Under the pieces are notes generated by a model. It saw only the letters and a list, made by a program, of their open reading frames with translations, made no database searches and had not been told where the DNA came from. From assembly GCF_040183065.1 (NCBI RefSeq), contig NC_091120.1:23286708-23350707 (forward strand): 64,000 nucleotides of DNA, in the 5' to 3' direction. Both the position numbers and the translations under genes were made by a program. Source of the stretch: Periplaneta americana. Its lineage: Eukaryota; Arthropoda; Insecta; Blattodea; Blattidae. Of the stretch, positions 54,343 to 64,000 are shown one piece after another (position 1 is the stretch's first letter; each line of letters begins with the position of its first letter).

Positions 54343-57000
54343 GCCCAAATTTTGTTGGTAGAAGTTCTCCTCTATGTAGGCAACAAGCTTCGCAAGACTG
54401 TCCACAAGTAGCATAGATTTAGGCGCTCTTGTTTTCTGCACATGCGCAATGCGTTGTATCAGGAATTTAGTAAAAAAGGTGGCCCAGATTTTGTTGGTAG
54501 AAGTTCTCCTCTATGTAGGCAACAAGCTTCGCAAGACTGTCCACAAGTAGCATAGATTTAGGCGCTCTTGTTTTCTGCACATGCGCAATGCGTTGTATCA
54601 GGAATTTAGTAAAAAAGGTGGCCCAGATTTTGTTGGTAGAAGTTCTCCTCTATGTAGGCAACAAGCTTCGCAAGACCGTCCACAAGTAGCATAGATTTAG
54701 GCGCTCTTGTTTTCTGCACATACGCAATGCGTTGTATCTGGAATTTAGTAAAAAAGGTGGCCCAGATTTTGTTGGTAGAAGTTCTCCTCTATGTAGGCAA
54801 CAAGCTTCGCAAGACTGTCCACAAGTAGCATAGATTTAGGCGCTCTTGTTTTCTGCACATGCGCAATGCGTTGTATCAGGAATTTAGTAAAAAAGGTGGC
54901 CCAAATTTTGTTGGTAGAAGTTCTCCTCTATGTAGGCAACAAGTTTCACAAGACTGTCCAGAAGTAGCATAGATTTAGGCGCTCTTGTTTTCTGCACATG
55001 CGCAATGCGTTGTATCAGGAATTTAGTAAAAAAGGTGGCCCAAATTTTGTTGGTAGAAGTTCTCCTCTATGTAGGCAACAAGTTTCACAAGACTGTCCAC
55101 AAGTAGCATAGATTTAGGCGCTCTTGTTTTCTGCACATGCGCAATGCGTTGTATTTGGAATTTAGTAAAAAAGGTGGCCCAAATTTTGTTGGTAGAAGTT
55201 CTCCTCTATGTATGCAACAAGTTTCGCAAGACTGTCCACAAATAGCATAGATTTAGGCGCTCTTGTTTTCTTCACATGCGCAATGCGTTGTATGTGGAAT
55301 TTAGTAAAAAAAGGTGGCCCAAATTTTGTTGGTAGAAGTTCTCCTCTATGCATGCAACAAGTTTCGCAAGACTGTCCACAAGTAGCATAGATTTAGGCGC
55401 TCTTGTTTTCTGCACATGCGCAATGCGTTGTATCTGTAATTTAGTAAAAAAAAGGTGGCCCAAATTTTGTTGGTAGAAGTTCTCCTCTATGTAGGCAACA
55501 AGTTTCGCAAGACTGTCCACAAGTAGCATAGATTTAGGCGCTCTTGTTTTCTGCACATGCGCAATGCGTTGTATTTGGAATTTAGTAAAAAAGGTGGCCC
55601 AAATTTTGTTGGTAGAAGTTCTCCTCTATGTAGGCAACAAGCTTCGCAAGACTGTCCACAAGTAGCATAGATTTAGGCGCTCTTGTTTTCTGCACATGCG
55701 CAATGCGTTGTATCAGGAATTTAGTAAAAAAGGTGGCCCAGATTTTGTTGGTAGAAGTTCTCCTCTATGTAGGCAACAAGCTTCGCAAGACCGTCCACAA
55801 GTAGCATAGATTTAGGCGCTCTTGTTTTCTGCACATACGCAATGCGTTGTATCTGGAATTTAGTAAAAAAGGTGGCCCAGATTTTGTTGGTAGAAGTTCT
55901 CCTCTATGTAGGCAACAAGCTTCGCAAGACTGTCCACAAGTAGCATAGATTTAGGCGCTCTTGTTTTCTGCACATGCGCAATGCGTTGTATCAGGAATTT
56001 AGTAAAAAAGGTGGCCCAAATTTTGTTGGTAGAAGTTCTCCTCTATGTAGGCAACAAGTTTCACAAGACTGTCCACAAGTAGCATAGATTTAGGCGCTCT
56101 TGTTTTCTGCACATGCGCAATGCGTTGTATTTGGAATTTAGTAAAAAAGGTGGCCCAAATTTTGTTGGTAGAAGTTCTCCTCTATGTATGCAACAAGTTT
56201 CGCAAGACTGTCCACAAATAGCATAGATTTAGGCGCTCTTGTTTTCTTCACATGCGCAATGCGTTGTATGTGGAATTTAGTAAAAAAAGGTGGCCCAAAT
56301 TTTGTTGGTAGAAGTTCTCCTCTATGCATGCAACAAGTTTCGCAAGACTGTCCACAAGTAGCATAGATTTAGGCGCTCTTGTTTTCTGCACATGCGCAAT
56401 GCGTTGTATCTGTAATTTAGTAAAAAAAAGGTGGCCCAAATTTTGTTGGTAGAAGTTCTCCTCTATGTAGGCAACAAGTTTCGCAAGACTGTCCACAAGT
56501 AGCATAGATTTAGGCGCTCTTGTTTTCTGCACATGCGCAATGCGTTGTATTTGGAATTTAGTAAAAAAGGTGGCCCAAATTTTGTTGGTAGAAGTTCTCC
56601 TCTATGTAGGCAACAAGTTTCGCAAGACTGTCCACAAGTAGCATAGATTTAGGCGCTCTTGTTTTCTGCACATGCGCAATGCGTTGTATCAGGAATTTAG
56701 TAAAAAGGTGGCCCAAATTTTGTTGGTAGAAGTTCTCCTCTATGTAGGCAACAAGTTTCGCAAGACTGTCCACAAGTAGCATAGATTTAGGCGCTCTTGT
56801 TTTCTGCACATGCGCAATGCGTTGTATCTGGAATTTAGTAAAAAAAGTGGCCCAAATTTTGTTGGTAGAAGTTCTCCTCTATGTAGGCAACAAGCTTCGC
56901 AAGACTGTCCACAAGTAGCATAGATTTAGGCGTTCTTGTTTACTGCACATGCGCAATGCGTTGTATCTGGAACTTTGTAAAATTAGGTGGCCCAAATTTT
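54343..57000. repeat. 139-bp satellite array, about 19 monomers
   Basis: The monomers start GGTGGCCCAAATTTTGTTGG and repeat at intervals of 139 bp (54481, 54620, 54759 and 54898 are successive anchors). Variants (GTTTCAC for CTTCGC, TTCTTCACA, TATGCATGC, CCGTCC, CATACGC) recur in order, showing duplication of multi-monomer blocks. The first and last monomers are diverged. Minus frames of up to 94 codons result from repeat translation. There is no CRISPR-like repeat/spacer alternation. Confidence 0.96.
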
Positions 57001-58055
57001 GTTTCTGGGTTTGTACATAATTATCGTTTACTGCATAATTAAGCGCCTTTGTTTTTAATTTTAGTGCTTTTTTGCGCACCTGTTTTTTATTTTTAGCCCC
57101 TTTCTATCCGAACCTCAGTTATAAACATTCCTAGGATTTCACTTGCAGAGGCTCATGGATTTTGAAGCACTTACAGTATGTTCAGGCTCGTTCCTGAGAT
57201 GTTAAGTGTTTTAGTGTAATAAGTTTTCTCGGAAAATGCTTCACTATTTCTTAGAGGCATTTCCTAAGATCGATTGCAGTAGGAAATACGTAGTACCCCA
57301 GCTTACGTAACACAAAGATTATAGTCTCCTTGTTAATGTTAGTAGTATGTGTTAAGAAGAAGGAAACTTTTGTTCGTAACTAGATACGAGGTCGAGTGGT
57401 TAAAGTGAACTAAGAAAAATTCTCAGAATCATTATCAGATCTAACTCATAATGTTTATTCCTGTCACTGTTGACTCGAAGGGTTTTTCCTTACTTCTCTG
57501 TATCAAGTCAACATATCGGTTTTTATCTTATACTACTACCATTCATGTATTAAAGTTGGACCACTGGTACTTTATCCAGCATTAGAAAACGCGCACATTA
57601 ACTGACGTCTTCTTCTTGGTGTCTTGGTTGAAGTACCGTCAGTGTAATCTGGAGCAATTAAATGTCAAGGTTTGTTGATCCACCCCAAGTGCAAACAAAA
57701 TCAATTAGGGAATGAGGAATGGGCCAACTGACGGCTTGCTAAGAGCCTTAAATAAATATCCATTAATGCAAGAAGTAATTGAGTGTTTTTATGAGCCCTT
57801 CTTCTGTTTTCAGCTTCGTATTTGATTATTATGGTAGGTCTCCTACTGTTCAGACAAGCAAATCCAATATCTCTCCCCCAACGAAGAAGTACAGAAACAA
57901 TGCTAGAATATTCCGACTTCAACGCATCGCACCAGAAAATGAAGTACCGGTACCATTTGCAAGGAACTGCAACTCAATAAGGATGGGCAGATTCTATTAT
58001 CCTTTCTACAGAAAGCTATAATTGTAATTACTACCATTCTGCCATTACACCAACG
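57001..58055. other. Intergenic DNA, nothing recognised
   Basis: An 80-codon plus frame at 57779 and a 73-codon minus frame overlapping it have no family I know. No splice-bounded exon is apparent. Confidence 0.4.
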
Positions 58056-58655
58056 GTCCTACTAATAAAAACTCTATATACAGACGTTTAACTGTCTTAT
58101 ACTTATACAATGAGTAGCTCTTTTATACGTCGTGTGTAAATTCCTTACTAATAATCACTACATACGTCGTGTATAACAGTATAACTGTTACGCAGCTACG
58201 TCATAGTTTCGTCATTACTTCGTTACGAAATGCAATAGAATATCTGAGGTTCTATATTGCATCCGATAGAGTGCTCTAGTGTGGCGTGTTAAGTACCGAT
58301 AGTAAAACTGGCTCTAATAGATTACCACACCATATTTTGGTCAAAGAGTACAAGCTACAGCAATATTATTCTAATTATTCTGTGCTCTTTGGTTTGTTCT
58401 TCTGTGGTTACAAGGCAACCGTCATCATAAAATGACAGTCGATACGAACAGCTGTTAGAGGGGCTGCCATTTTTTTTCTCTATATACAACTCTTAAACAA
58501 GGGGTTTCGTGTCTATAACTACTGCAAAGCAATTCCCATGTATAGTTATAGACTGTTTATACATCCATCGCTTATGCATGGTTTATTACTAACGTTTTCT
58601 ATCTCAACTCTGCATAAGTCTCGTGTAAAAACTATACACGGTTTATTAGTAAGAC
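58056..58655. mobile_element. 600-bp TIR element
   Basis: The ends GTCCTACTAATAAA and TTTATTAGTAAGAC are inverted repeats with one mismatch. The adjoining sequences (CTATATACAGACG and CGTGTATAGTTTTTAC) are also loosely inverted. No coding sequence is seen, and the target duplication is not resolved. Confidence 0.62.
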
Positions 58656-58736
58656 TGTAATAATATACCGCGTATCAAAAAGGACTTTACAACTTTATAA
58701 GCTTAAAGAAATTTATCAACATATCTTACAGAGAGG

Positions 58737-58905
58737 GAGTAAGATCTGGTGAGCGAGGTGGCCATGCAGTTGGTCGTGCACGACCAATTCAACGACCTGG
58801 CAAACGCCAGTCAAGTAGCCCATGAACCTCGTTAGTAGTGAAGTGTTGCCCCATCTTGCTGGAAGTGAATGCGTTCATCTTGATCACCTTCATCAATTTG
58901 CGGAA
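58737..58905 (-). pseudogene. Mariner-like/DDE transposase fragment
   Basis: Minus-strand translation gives HFQQDGATLHY, then after a stop and a frame shift WRLPGR and RARPTAWPPRSPDLT. The FQQDGAxxHY and RWIGRxGPxxWPPRSPDLTP patterns mark the second and third catalytic aspartate regions of a widespread arthropod transposase-like family. At least one stop and one indel are present, and the N-terminal half is absent. Confidence 0.6.
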
Positions 58906-59319
58906 TGAAGAATATTTCGAGCATATCTTGATACACCTCTATCACTTATTAGGCTTCTATGTTTTCGTAGTACCCTCCAAACCATCATGTGTGGTATATC
59001 AATCCCACTAGAGGCATGTCTCGTTAATTTTCTGGGGCTACGGGTAAAACTCTCTCTGACGAAGTACCTAATTAAAGCGAAGATTCCGCCTTGTTAAATT
59101 TATATGAGGGGACTATGAAGACAGATATGAAAAGAAATATCAACATTTTATACATGCTCAATGACTCTAAAGGGTATGTTTGAGTTTTCATTTGCTCTTG
59201 GCTCTCCCAGAATATTGGTGAAATGGGTGACTTGTGTTTTCCAAATGTTTCCTGGAAAACATCTCTATTGTCTTTTTATAATGTCTTGAAATTATGGTTC
59301 TGTGGTAGTTATAGACATT
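58906..59319. other. Intergenic DNA, nothing recognised
   Basis: It may include further decayed parts of the transposase at 58737, but I cannot align it. Confidence 0.35.
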
Positions 59320-59356
<37 letters not shown>

Positions 59357-60264
59357 TTTATTTTAGCTGGCAGAGTTAAGGCCGTAAGGCCTTCTCTTCC
59401 ACTCAACCAGCAAAAAGTATATATACATATGTATGAACTTACAAAGAATTCAACAATTTGATTTAGATAAGAGCTACATGTACAAGACTTATTTACGAAT
59501 TAAACAACAAAATGCTATGAACTATTAATTAAACACTGAAATACAAACTATGTAGCAGAATTAAGCTAAGATACATAGAATGTTAATATATTTCGAATAA
59601 TGTTAGATAATAGAAAGAGATTATTATGAGACAATTTTGAAAATACAGCGCTATCAGGATGATGTCTAAAGAAAGAAGTAACAATGTGAAATGCTAAGAA
59701 GGTTATCTTTTAAGCTGTTTTTAAAAGTGTTTATTGTCTTGCAGCCCCTAATACTTTGTGACAGGGAATTCCATTGTCGCGAGATGGATACTGTAAAAGA
59801 TGATGAATAACAAGATGTTCTATGAAGAGGTATACTTAGCGTGCCACAGATAAGTGATCTGGTATTTACGTCGTGGTTAGAGTATAGATAAGAGAAACGA
59901 GACGAAAGGTAATTTGGTGTTGAAGTGTGCAGAATTCGAAAGAGTAAAGACAAAGAGTGCAAAGTTCTGCGTTCTTTAAGTCGGAGCCACGAAAGACTTG
60001 CGAAGGACGGTGATATGTAATCATATCGTCGGATGTTGCACACGTATCTGACGCACATATTCTGACCTCGCTGTAACTTGACTGACAGTTCAGAACCTAG
60101 GTCACTTAACAGAACGTCACAATAATCGAAATGCGGCATTACTAGGGTTTGTACTAGGGTAAGTTTTAGTTGGTGGGGCAAGAAGTTTCTTAAGCGACTC
60201 AAACAGTGAATGGAGGAACAGCATGAAAATCGTGCAAAATATGAAGACATAGGATCATATAGAT
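59320..60264 (-). mobile_element. LINE family L2, 5'-truncated copy
   Basis: On the minus strand an open frame runs from the truncation point (about 60264) to 59666. It contains LPHQLKLTLVQTLVMPHFDY, then VLLSDLGSELSVKLQRGQN, YDYISPSFASLSWLRLKERR and the WNSLSQSIRGCKTINTFKNS tail. The hairpin-bearing UTR (59378-59393) and (ATT)n tail (59323-59355) follow. The first ~25 residues of the apparent ORF (before DPMSSYF) belong to repeat H, into which the LINE inserted. Confidence 0.87.
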
Positions 60265-61078
60265 TTTTGTGCGAGATCGTGCGTATTTGCTTGCTTTCCG
60301 CACAAAACCAATACGCGGTAAGTGTGAAATACCACATTCACTATTCCCAACGTAACACATATAACAATTTCCCTCTTCTTACCGCTTAAGCGCCACATTA
60401 ATTTTACTGCTTTAGGCTTTTAACATATTATTTTTAGAGACGTTTAACATAGTAATAATTATAAATTGGAAACTTACCTCTGCAATTTCACCTAAATTGC
60501 ACTGTTAATTATTGTTTTTAAATATTTGCAAAAATTAAGTAAACTCTACTACTCCACAAAAGTTATTGCATTCCTGATGCAAGTAACATTAAAGAAGCCG
60601 TGAAAAAATCAACAAGATTCCAGATGCCGATGTTATTACTGCAATATGTTATATAAATAATATTGTTAAAATATTAAAATGAAAAATAAATCATTACATA
60701 ACCTTACCGTTTGTTTTAAGTTCGCATTTATAGACTGGGGGGGAAAAAAAGACAGACGTATATCACGGCCTGCTGGAGTATAGTAAACACAGAAAACATT
60801 TTATAGCAAGAATGTTGAAGATAGATATTTTGGTATTCCGAAGTTGCCGTCATTAAACAGAAACCAAGATGGAGATTTCATTGCAACTAATTAGAAATTC
60901 CTCTTTCAGGTATGTAATAAACGATCTTCGCACAAAATAATGTACGATACACGAGCGGTATGTTTGTTTTCATGTTCTCGGAAATTAAAAAAGCTCAACT
61001 ACGTTTCGCTTTTCCAATCTTTTCCTCGAACATGAAAACGTCAAAATACCGCTCTTGTAACGCATATTACTATTGTGG
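60265..61078. repeat. Dispersed repeat H, copy 2 (109 bp longer)
   Basis: It is colinear with 14613-15318 except for an extra 109 bp at 60601-60709. Its left border coincides with the 5' end of the neighbouring LINE. No protein family is recognised. Confidence 0.78.
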
Positions 61079-61881
61079 GATATGAAAATTTTACCAAAAT
61101 ATAATTATGGAATATGATTTTTTAAGTTTTCACAACGCTGGTAAGAATGCTTTAGAATAACATAAATATCATATTTCATGTAAAAAATCTTCAACGGGCT
61201 GCAGTAGAAAGACCGCAGGTGCGGCAAAATAACTCAAGAGTAACAAGACACTTACACAGAAAAAAGAAGAAAAAATCTGAAGCATCAGACATTGGTATGC
61301 AGTGAAAACTTCATGACCGGGAGGGATCCAGTGACGTGTAGTTCATGTGACGTCACTATCAGATTTTGTTGAGACGTGGCGTGAGGCAGTCAGGCTAATG
61401 ATCAAAAAGGCTTTGATAAAATCGTAGGTTCGGAGCACATCCTTAAATATGGAGTAGATAACGAGCGGTCCAACAGCAAACGGTCATGCAAGCCGTGACG
61501 TAATAGCCAGCACAGACGTGCTCTTTCGTCATGAAAGGGTAAGAACTCTCAACTTTGTAGTAATTCTGTTCCTGAAGATTATATACTTCCAGTTTAATAC
61601 ATTTTCGTTACAAAAATTTCTGTATGTCAAAGTTCAAATAAAACGAAACTACTAACTAGTCTTTACTTCGCTGTTATTTTACTCGAAGAGTTTCTGATCG
61701 CGTTTATACGTGAAATCAAACGCGATGTAATCGGTATTACGTGGCAGGGTCTCTTCAATGTCATGACACGGAAAAAAGTTCTTATCAAATATTTAAATGG
61801 TAGCGCTGTTCCAATTTCACCTACGAAATATTATATTGAATGTCAGTAAAAAATATTTCTGCCATATAGGCTATGTATGTA
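61079..61881. other. Intergenic DNA, nothing recognised
   Basis: It has moderate GC content with no gene or repeat-family match. Confidence 0.4.
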
Positions 61882-62040
61882 CAGGGACATCATTTTATTT
61901 TTCCTTCAATTTTTATTATAACTTACAAGCAAACGTTGTGATGGGGGCAGATAAAAAAGTATAATTTTTGCTTCCACCATGTTAATAATGTCAAAAGAAG
62001 TGCTTATACAAATTTTGGCCACTCGCCCGCAATTACGAGG

Positions 62041-62290
62041 CCGTCCAGAAAGTGATTTTCCCTGGGGCCGTTTATAGAAGAAAGCACAATTTCATGGAAA
62101 TATTTATTGAAACAGATACAGCAATTGTTGCGCTATTTGTCAAAATATCCCCCACTAGAATTGAGACATTTGTCATACCATGGGATCAGTTTTTGTGTCG
62201 TAGAAGTCAGCCGCCTCAGTCCGGAACCAGCGTTTGACTGCGTCTGCACCTCTCTCTGTCGATCCCATGATATAAGAAATGTCTCAATTC
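62041..62290 (-). pseudogene. Decayed mariner 3' part inside element J
   Basis: The sequence from ACGAGGCCGTCCAGAAAGT onward parallels the end and C-terminal coding region of the mariner at 29106-29330 (ATTGAGACATTTGTC, GGGATCAG, CGTAGAA and GCCGCC blocks in the same order). In the mariner frame the reading has several stops. It may be the origin of element J or an older insertion in it. Confidence 0.6.
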
Positions 62291-62306
62291 CGATTGACAA
62301 TATGTT

Positions 62307-62567
62307 TTTATTTTTTATTTTATTGGGTTATTTTACGACGCCTTATCAACATCTAGGTTATCTAGCGTCTGAATGATATGAAGGTGATAATGCCGGTGAA
62401 ATGAGTCCGGGGTCCAGCACCGAAAGTTACCCAGCATTTGCTCGTATTGGGTTGAGGGAAAACCCCGGAAAAAACCTCAACCAGGTAACTTGCCCCGACC
62501 GGGATTCGAACCCGGGCCACTTGGTTTCGCAGGCAGACGCTCTGACCGTTACTCCACAGGTGTGGAC
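62307..62567 (-). mobile_element. tRNA-derived SINE, family S1, copy 2
   Basis: It is the reverse-complement homologue of 10841-11098, with A-rich tail on the left and tRNA-like head (GGTTCGAATCC complement near 62505) on the right. It is flanked by an 11-bp duplication, GACAATATGTT (62296-62306 and 62568-62578). Confidence 0.92.
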
Positions 62568-63321
62568 GACAATATGTTGAGGAATACGAGTAGATCAACA
62601 AGCTGTGTCCGTTCCAATAAATCTGTCCAATGAAATTGTGTTTTTTATTTCTGTTAACGGCCCTTGGCGAATTTATTTTTTTTACGGCCCTCGTAATTGC
62701 TGTCGAGTGGCCAAAATTTGTATAAGCAGTTCTTTTGATATTACTAACATGGTGGAAGAAAAAAAAATAACTTTTTTATCTGCCCCCATCAGAACGTTTG
62801 CTTGTGAGTTTTTGAATATACTTCACTCCCATCCCTTCTACTAGTGAACTTCCTCCCAAGACCGCATATGCAGTCAAAGTCGTCTTACGGTTACAGTAGC
62901 CTATACAGTACTCAGTGAGTGAGTATAGTATGTTCCAGAAATATGGTCATATTTTCCAGTGAATAAAGTGCATCCATTATTGAATCATATTTTCGCACAG
63001 GTACTGTATCCGTTTGGTTACGTCGCTTCCCTGTTTCCAACATCCGTTTCTACTGGCCCCTCTGTAAAGGCTAGTGGCTGGGCTGTCTTAGCTCTTTTCT
63101 GAAAACATTTGCTGTCAGGAATTGGACTTCTACATAATATTATACAACTGTTTAAAATAATTTAAATAAAAGAGCCTCGTTAAGAAACTGTCACGTGATT
63201 TCCCCCTTTCTACGACCCTGCGAGATAACTACTTGGACGACAGTAGATAGCAATCTGAATAAATTTATCTGTGCGAATCGGGCAGAAGTGAAGTGATTAC
63301 AGTACGTACAGTCCTCGTCAC

Positions 63322-63510
63322 CGTTTTTGGCGTGTGAAATAAGTAATGGGAACGTTAAGTGCGAGTGTTTTACCTTTGCAGTAGTCAGTCTGACAACTGT
63401 GTTTGGCAAATGGCTGATGTGATGTGTATAGGAAGTGGCACCATTCTCAGCTGCACTAGCAACATGCTCACAAACTGGGCACTATATATCTAGGAGACAC
63501 GCCAAAAACG
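63322..63510. mobile_element. 189-bp MITE inside C copy 3
   Basis: Inverted ends CGTTTTTGGCGTGT (14 bp, perfect) bound a segment absent from C copies 1 and 2. The outer borders may extend a few bases further. Confidence 0.7.
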
Positions 63511-63834
63511 CTGGCGCCAGCTGTAAGTAAAGTACTTTGTTGTAGAGTAGGTATAGAATTATTATTTCAAGAGGCAGAGGATTATGCCCCCCATGTCGAC
63601 TGATGCTTTGCATTATTTGTTTTGAGGTTACTGTAAAACAGTTGTGTTTGTTAAACATCCTACAACAATAGAAGCATTAAAGAATTACATTCCAGAAACA
63701 TACATTCAATTTTAGGAGATATGATTAAAAACATTTTTCGATAATATGCACACAAAAGAACTGAAGTCCGTATAGAAATGAACGGCCATCACTTTCAACA
63801 ATTTGTTTAAATATCCAGATTTTCATTATTTTTT

Positions 63835-64000
63835 CAACAGTAATCTCACTAGAGATTTTGATTTATCTAGAGAAAATCAAAACTCGAGTGGGATTTAACT
63901 GACTATTACACGATTAGAAGAAAGTATATAAAGATTAGAAGTAACGAAGTATTCCAATACAATAAAATATTGACTTACGAAAATACAAAACTGTCTTCAA
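63835..64000. repeat. Dispersed repeat E, copy 3 (cut by window edge)
   Basis: It begins AACAGTAATCTCACTAGAG and matches copies 1 and 2 to the window end, without the MITE or the LINE found in those. It is inserted in family C copy 3. Confidence 0.85.

Larger units (their letters stand above)
61926..62804. mobile_element. Long-TIR element J inside C copy 3
   Basis: Ends CAAGCAAACGTT are the outermost bases of inverted arms of about 115 bp (61926-62050 and 62680-62804). The interior includes a decayed mariner 3' end and a SINE. Family C copies 1 and 2 lack it. Confidence 0.8.
61882..64000. mobile_element. TIR element family C, copy 3 (heavily interrupted)
   Basis: It starts CAGGGACATCATTTTATTTT after TA. 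Its body matches copies 1 and 2 in pieces (61882-61925, about 62805-63320, about 63511-63590, about 63720-63834). The gaps hold a long-TIR element with a SINE in it, a small MITE, another short insertion and repeat E. The right end lies outside the window. Confidence 0.82.

Noticed and set aside
54343-57000. Repeated minus-strand ORFs of up to 94 codons and their plus shadows
   Set aside because: They translate a 139-bp satellite. The monomer length is not a multiple of three, so frames persist only where indels occur, and nothing suggests selection on protein.
54343-57000. CRISPR-like array
   Set aside because: The units are contiguous 139-bp monomers with scattered variants, with no short repeat/unique spacer alternation, and the sequence is eukaryotic.
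59666-60337. 223-codon frame as a single gene
   Set aside because: The N-terminal ~25 residues come from repeat H and the remainder from a truncated LINE.

Overview
This is a 64 kb piece of a large, AT-rich, repeat-laden animal nuclear genome. The reverse transcriptase remnants, mariner, SINEs and microsatellites look like those of a blattodean insect. From memory the most abundant LINE protein resembles ones common in the American cockroach (Periplaneta); that species guess is recall, not something the window proves. There are no operons, prokaryotic genes, CRISPR arrays or convincing intact tRNA genes.

The only convincing host gene is on the minus strand and fills most of the first 42 kb. 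Four coding exons (42036-42216, 30475-30621, 12553-12684, 4851-4930) join in frame through three phase-1 introns with GT/AG borders. The 540-nt CDS encodes 179 residues: a signal peptide, a Ser/Thr-rich linker, two six-cysteine EGF-like/EB-like modules (one per exon) and a short hydrophobic tail that looks like a GPI-anchor signal. An AATAAA lies 3' of the stop and a CpG-rich stretch lies 5' of the ATG. I do not recognise the gene by name.

The introns and flanks are almost entirely mobile DNA. Intron 3 (4931-12552) holds a Helitron, a deleted TIR transposon, tRNA-derived SINEs, a foldback element with tRNA-like arms and a 1.09 kb TA-flanked TIR element. Intron 2 (12685-30474) holds further SINEs, MITEs, LINE pieces nested in LINE pieces, a second tRNA-armed foldback, a second Helitron, a hAT-like element and a nearly intact mariner ending 33 bp from the exon-2 splice site. 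Intron 1 (30622-42035) holds LINE 3' ends, a third Helitron copy interrupted by two LINEs, a FLYWCH/MULE pseudogene, a 370-codon reverse transcriptase fragment and a TTAA-flanked element.

Upstream of the gene, a four-unit tandem array (42521-47792) begins about 300 bp from the start codon. Two units carry the same 846-bp hAT-like insertion with 8-bp target duplications, and the fourth is split by a LINE. Beyond it lie LINE 3' ends sharing a hairpin, a GATAT satellite, about 19 copies of a 139-bp satellite with higher-order structure, and a nested pile of elements that runs off the right edge.
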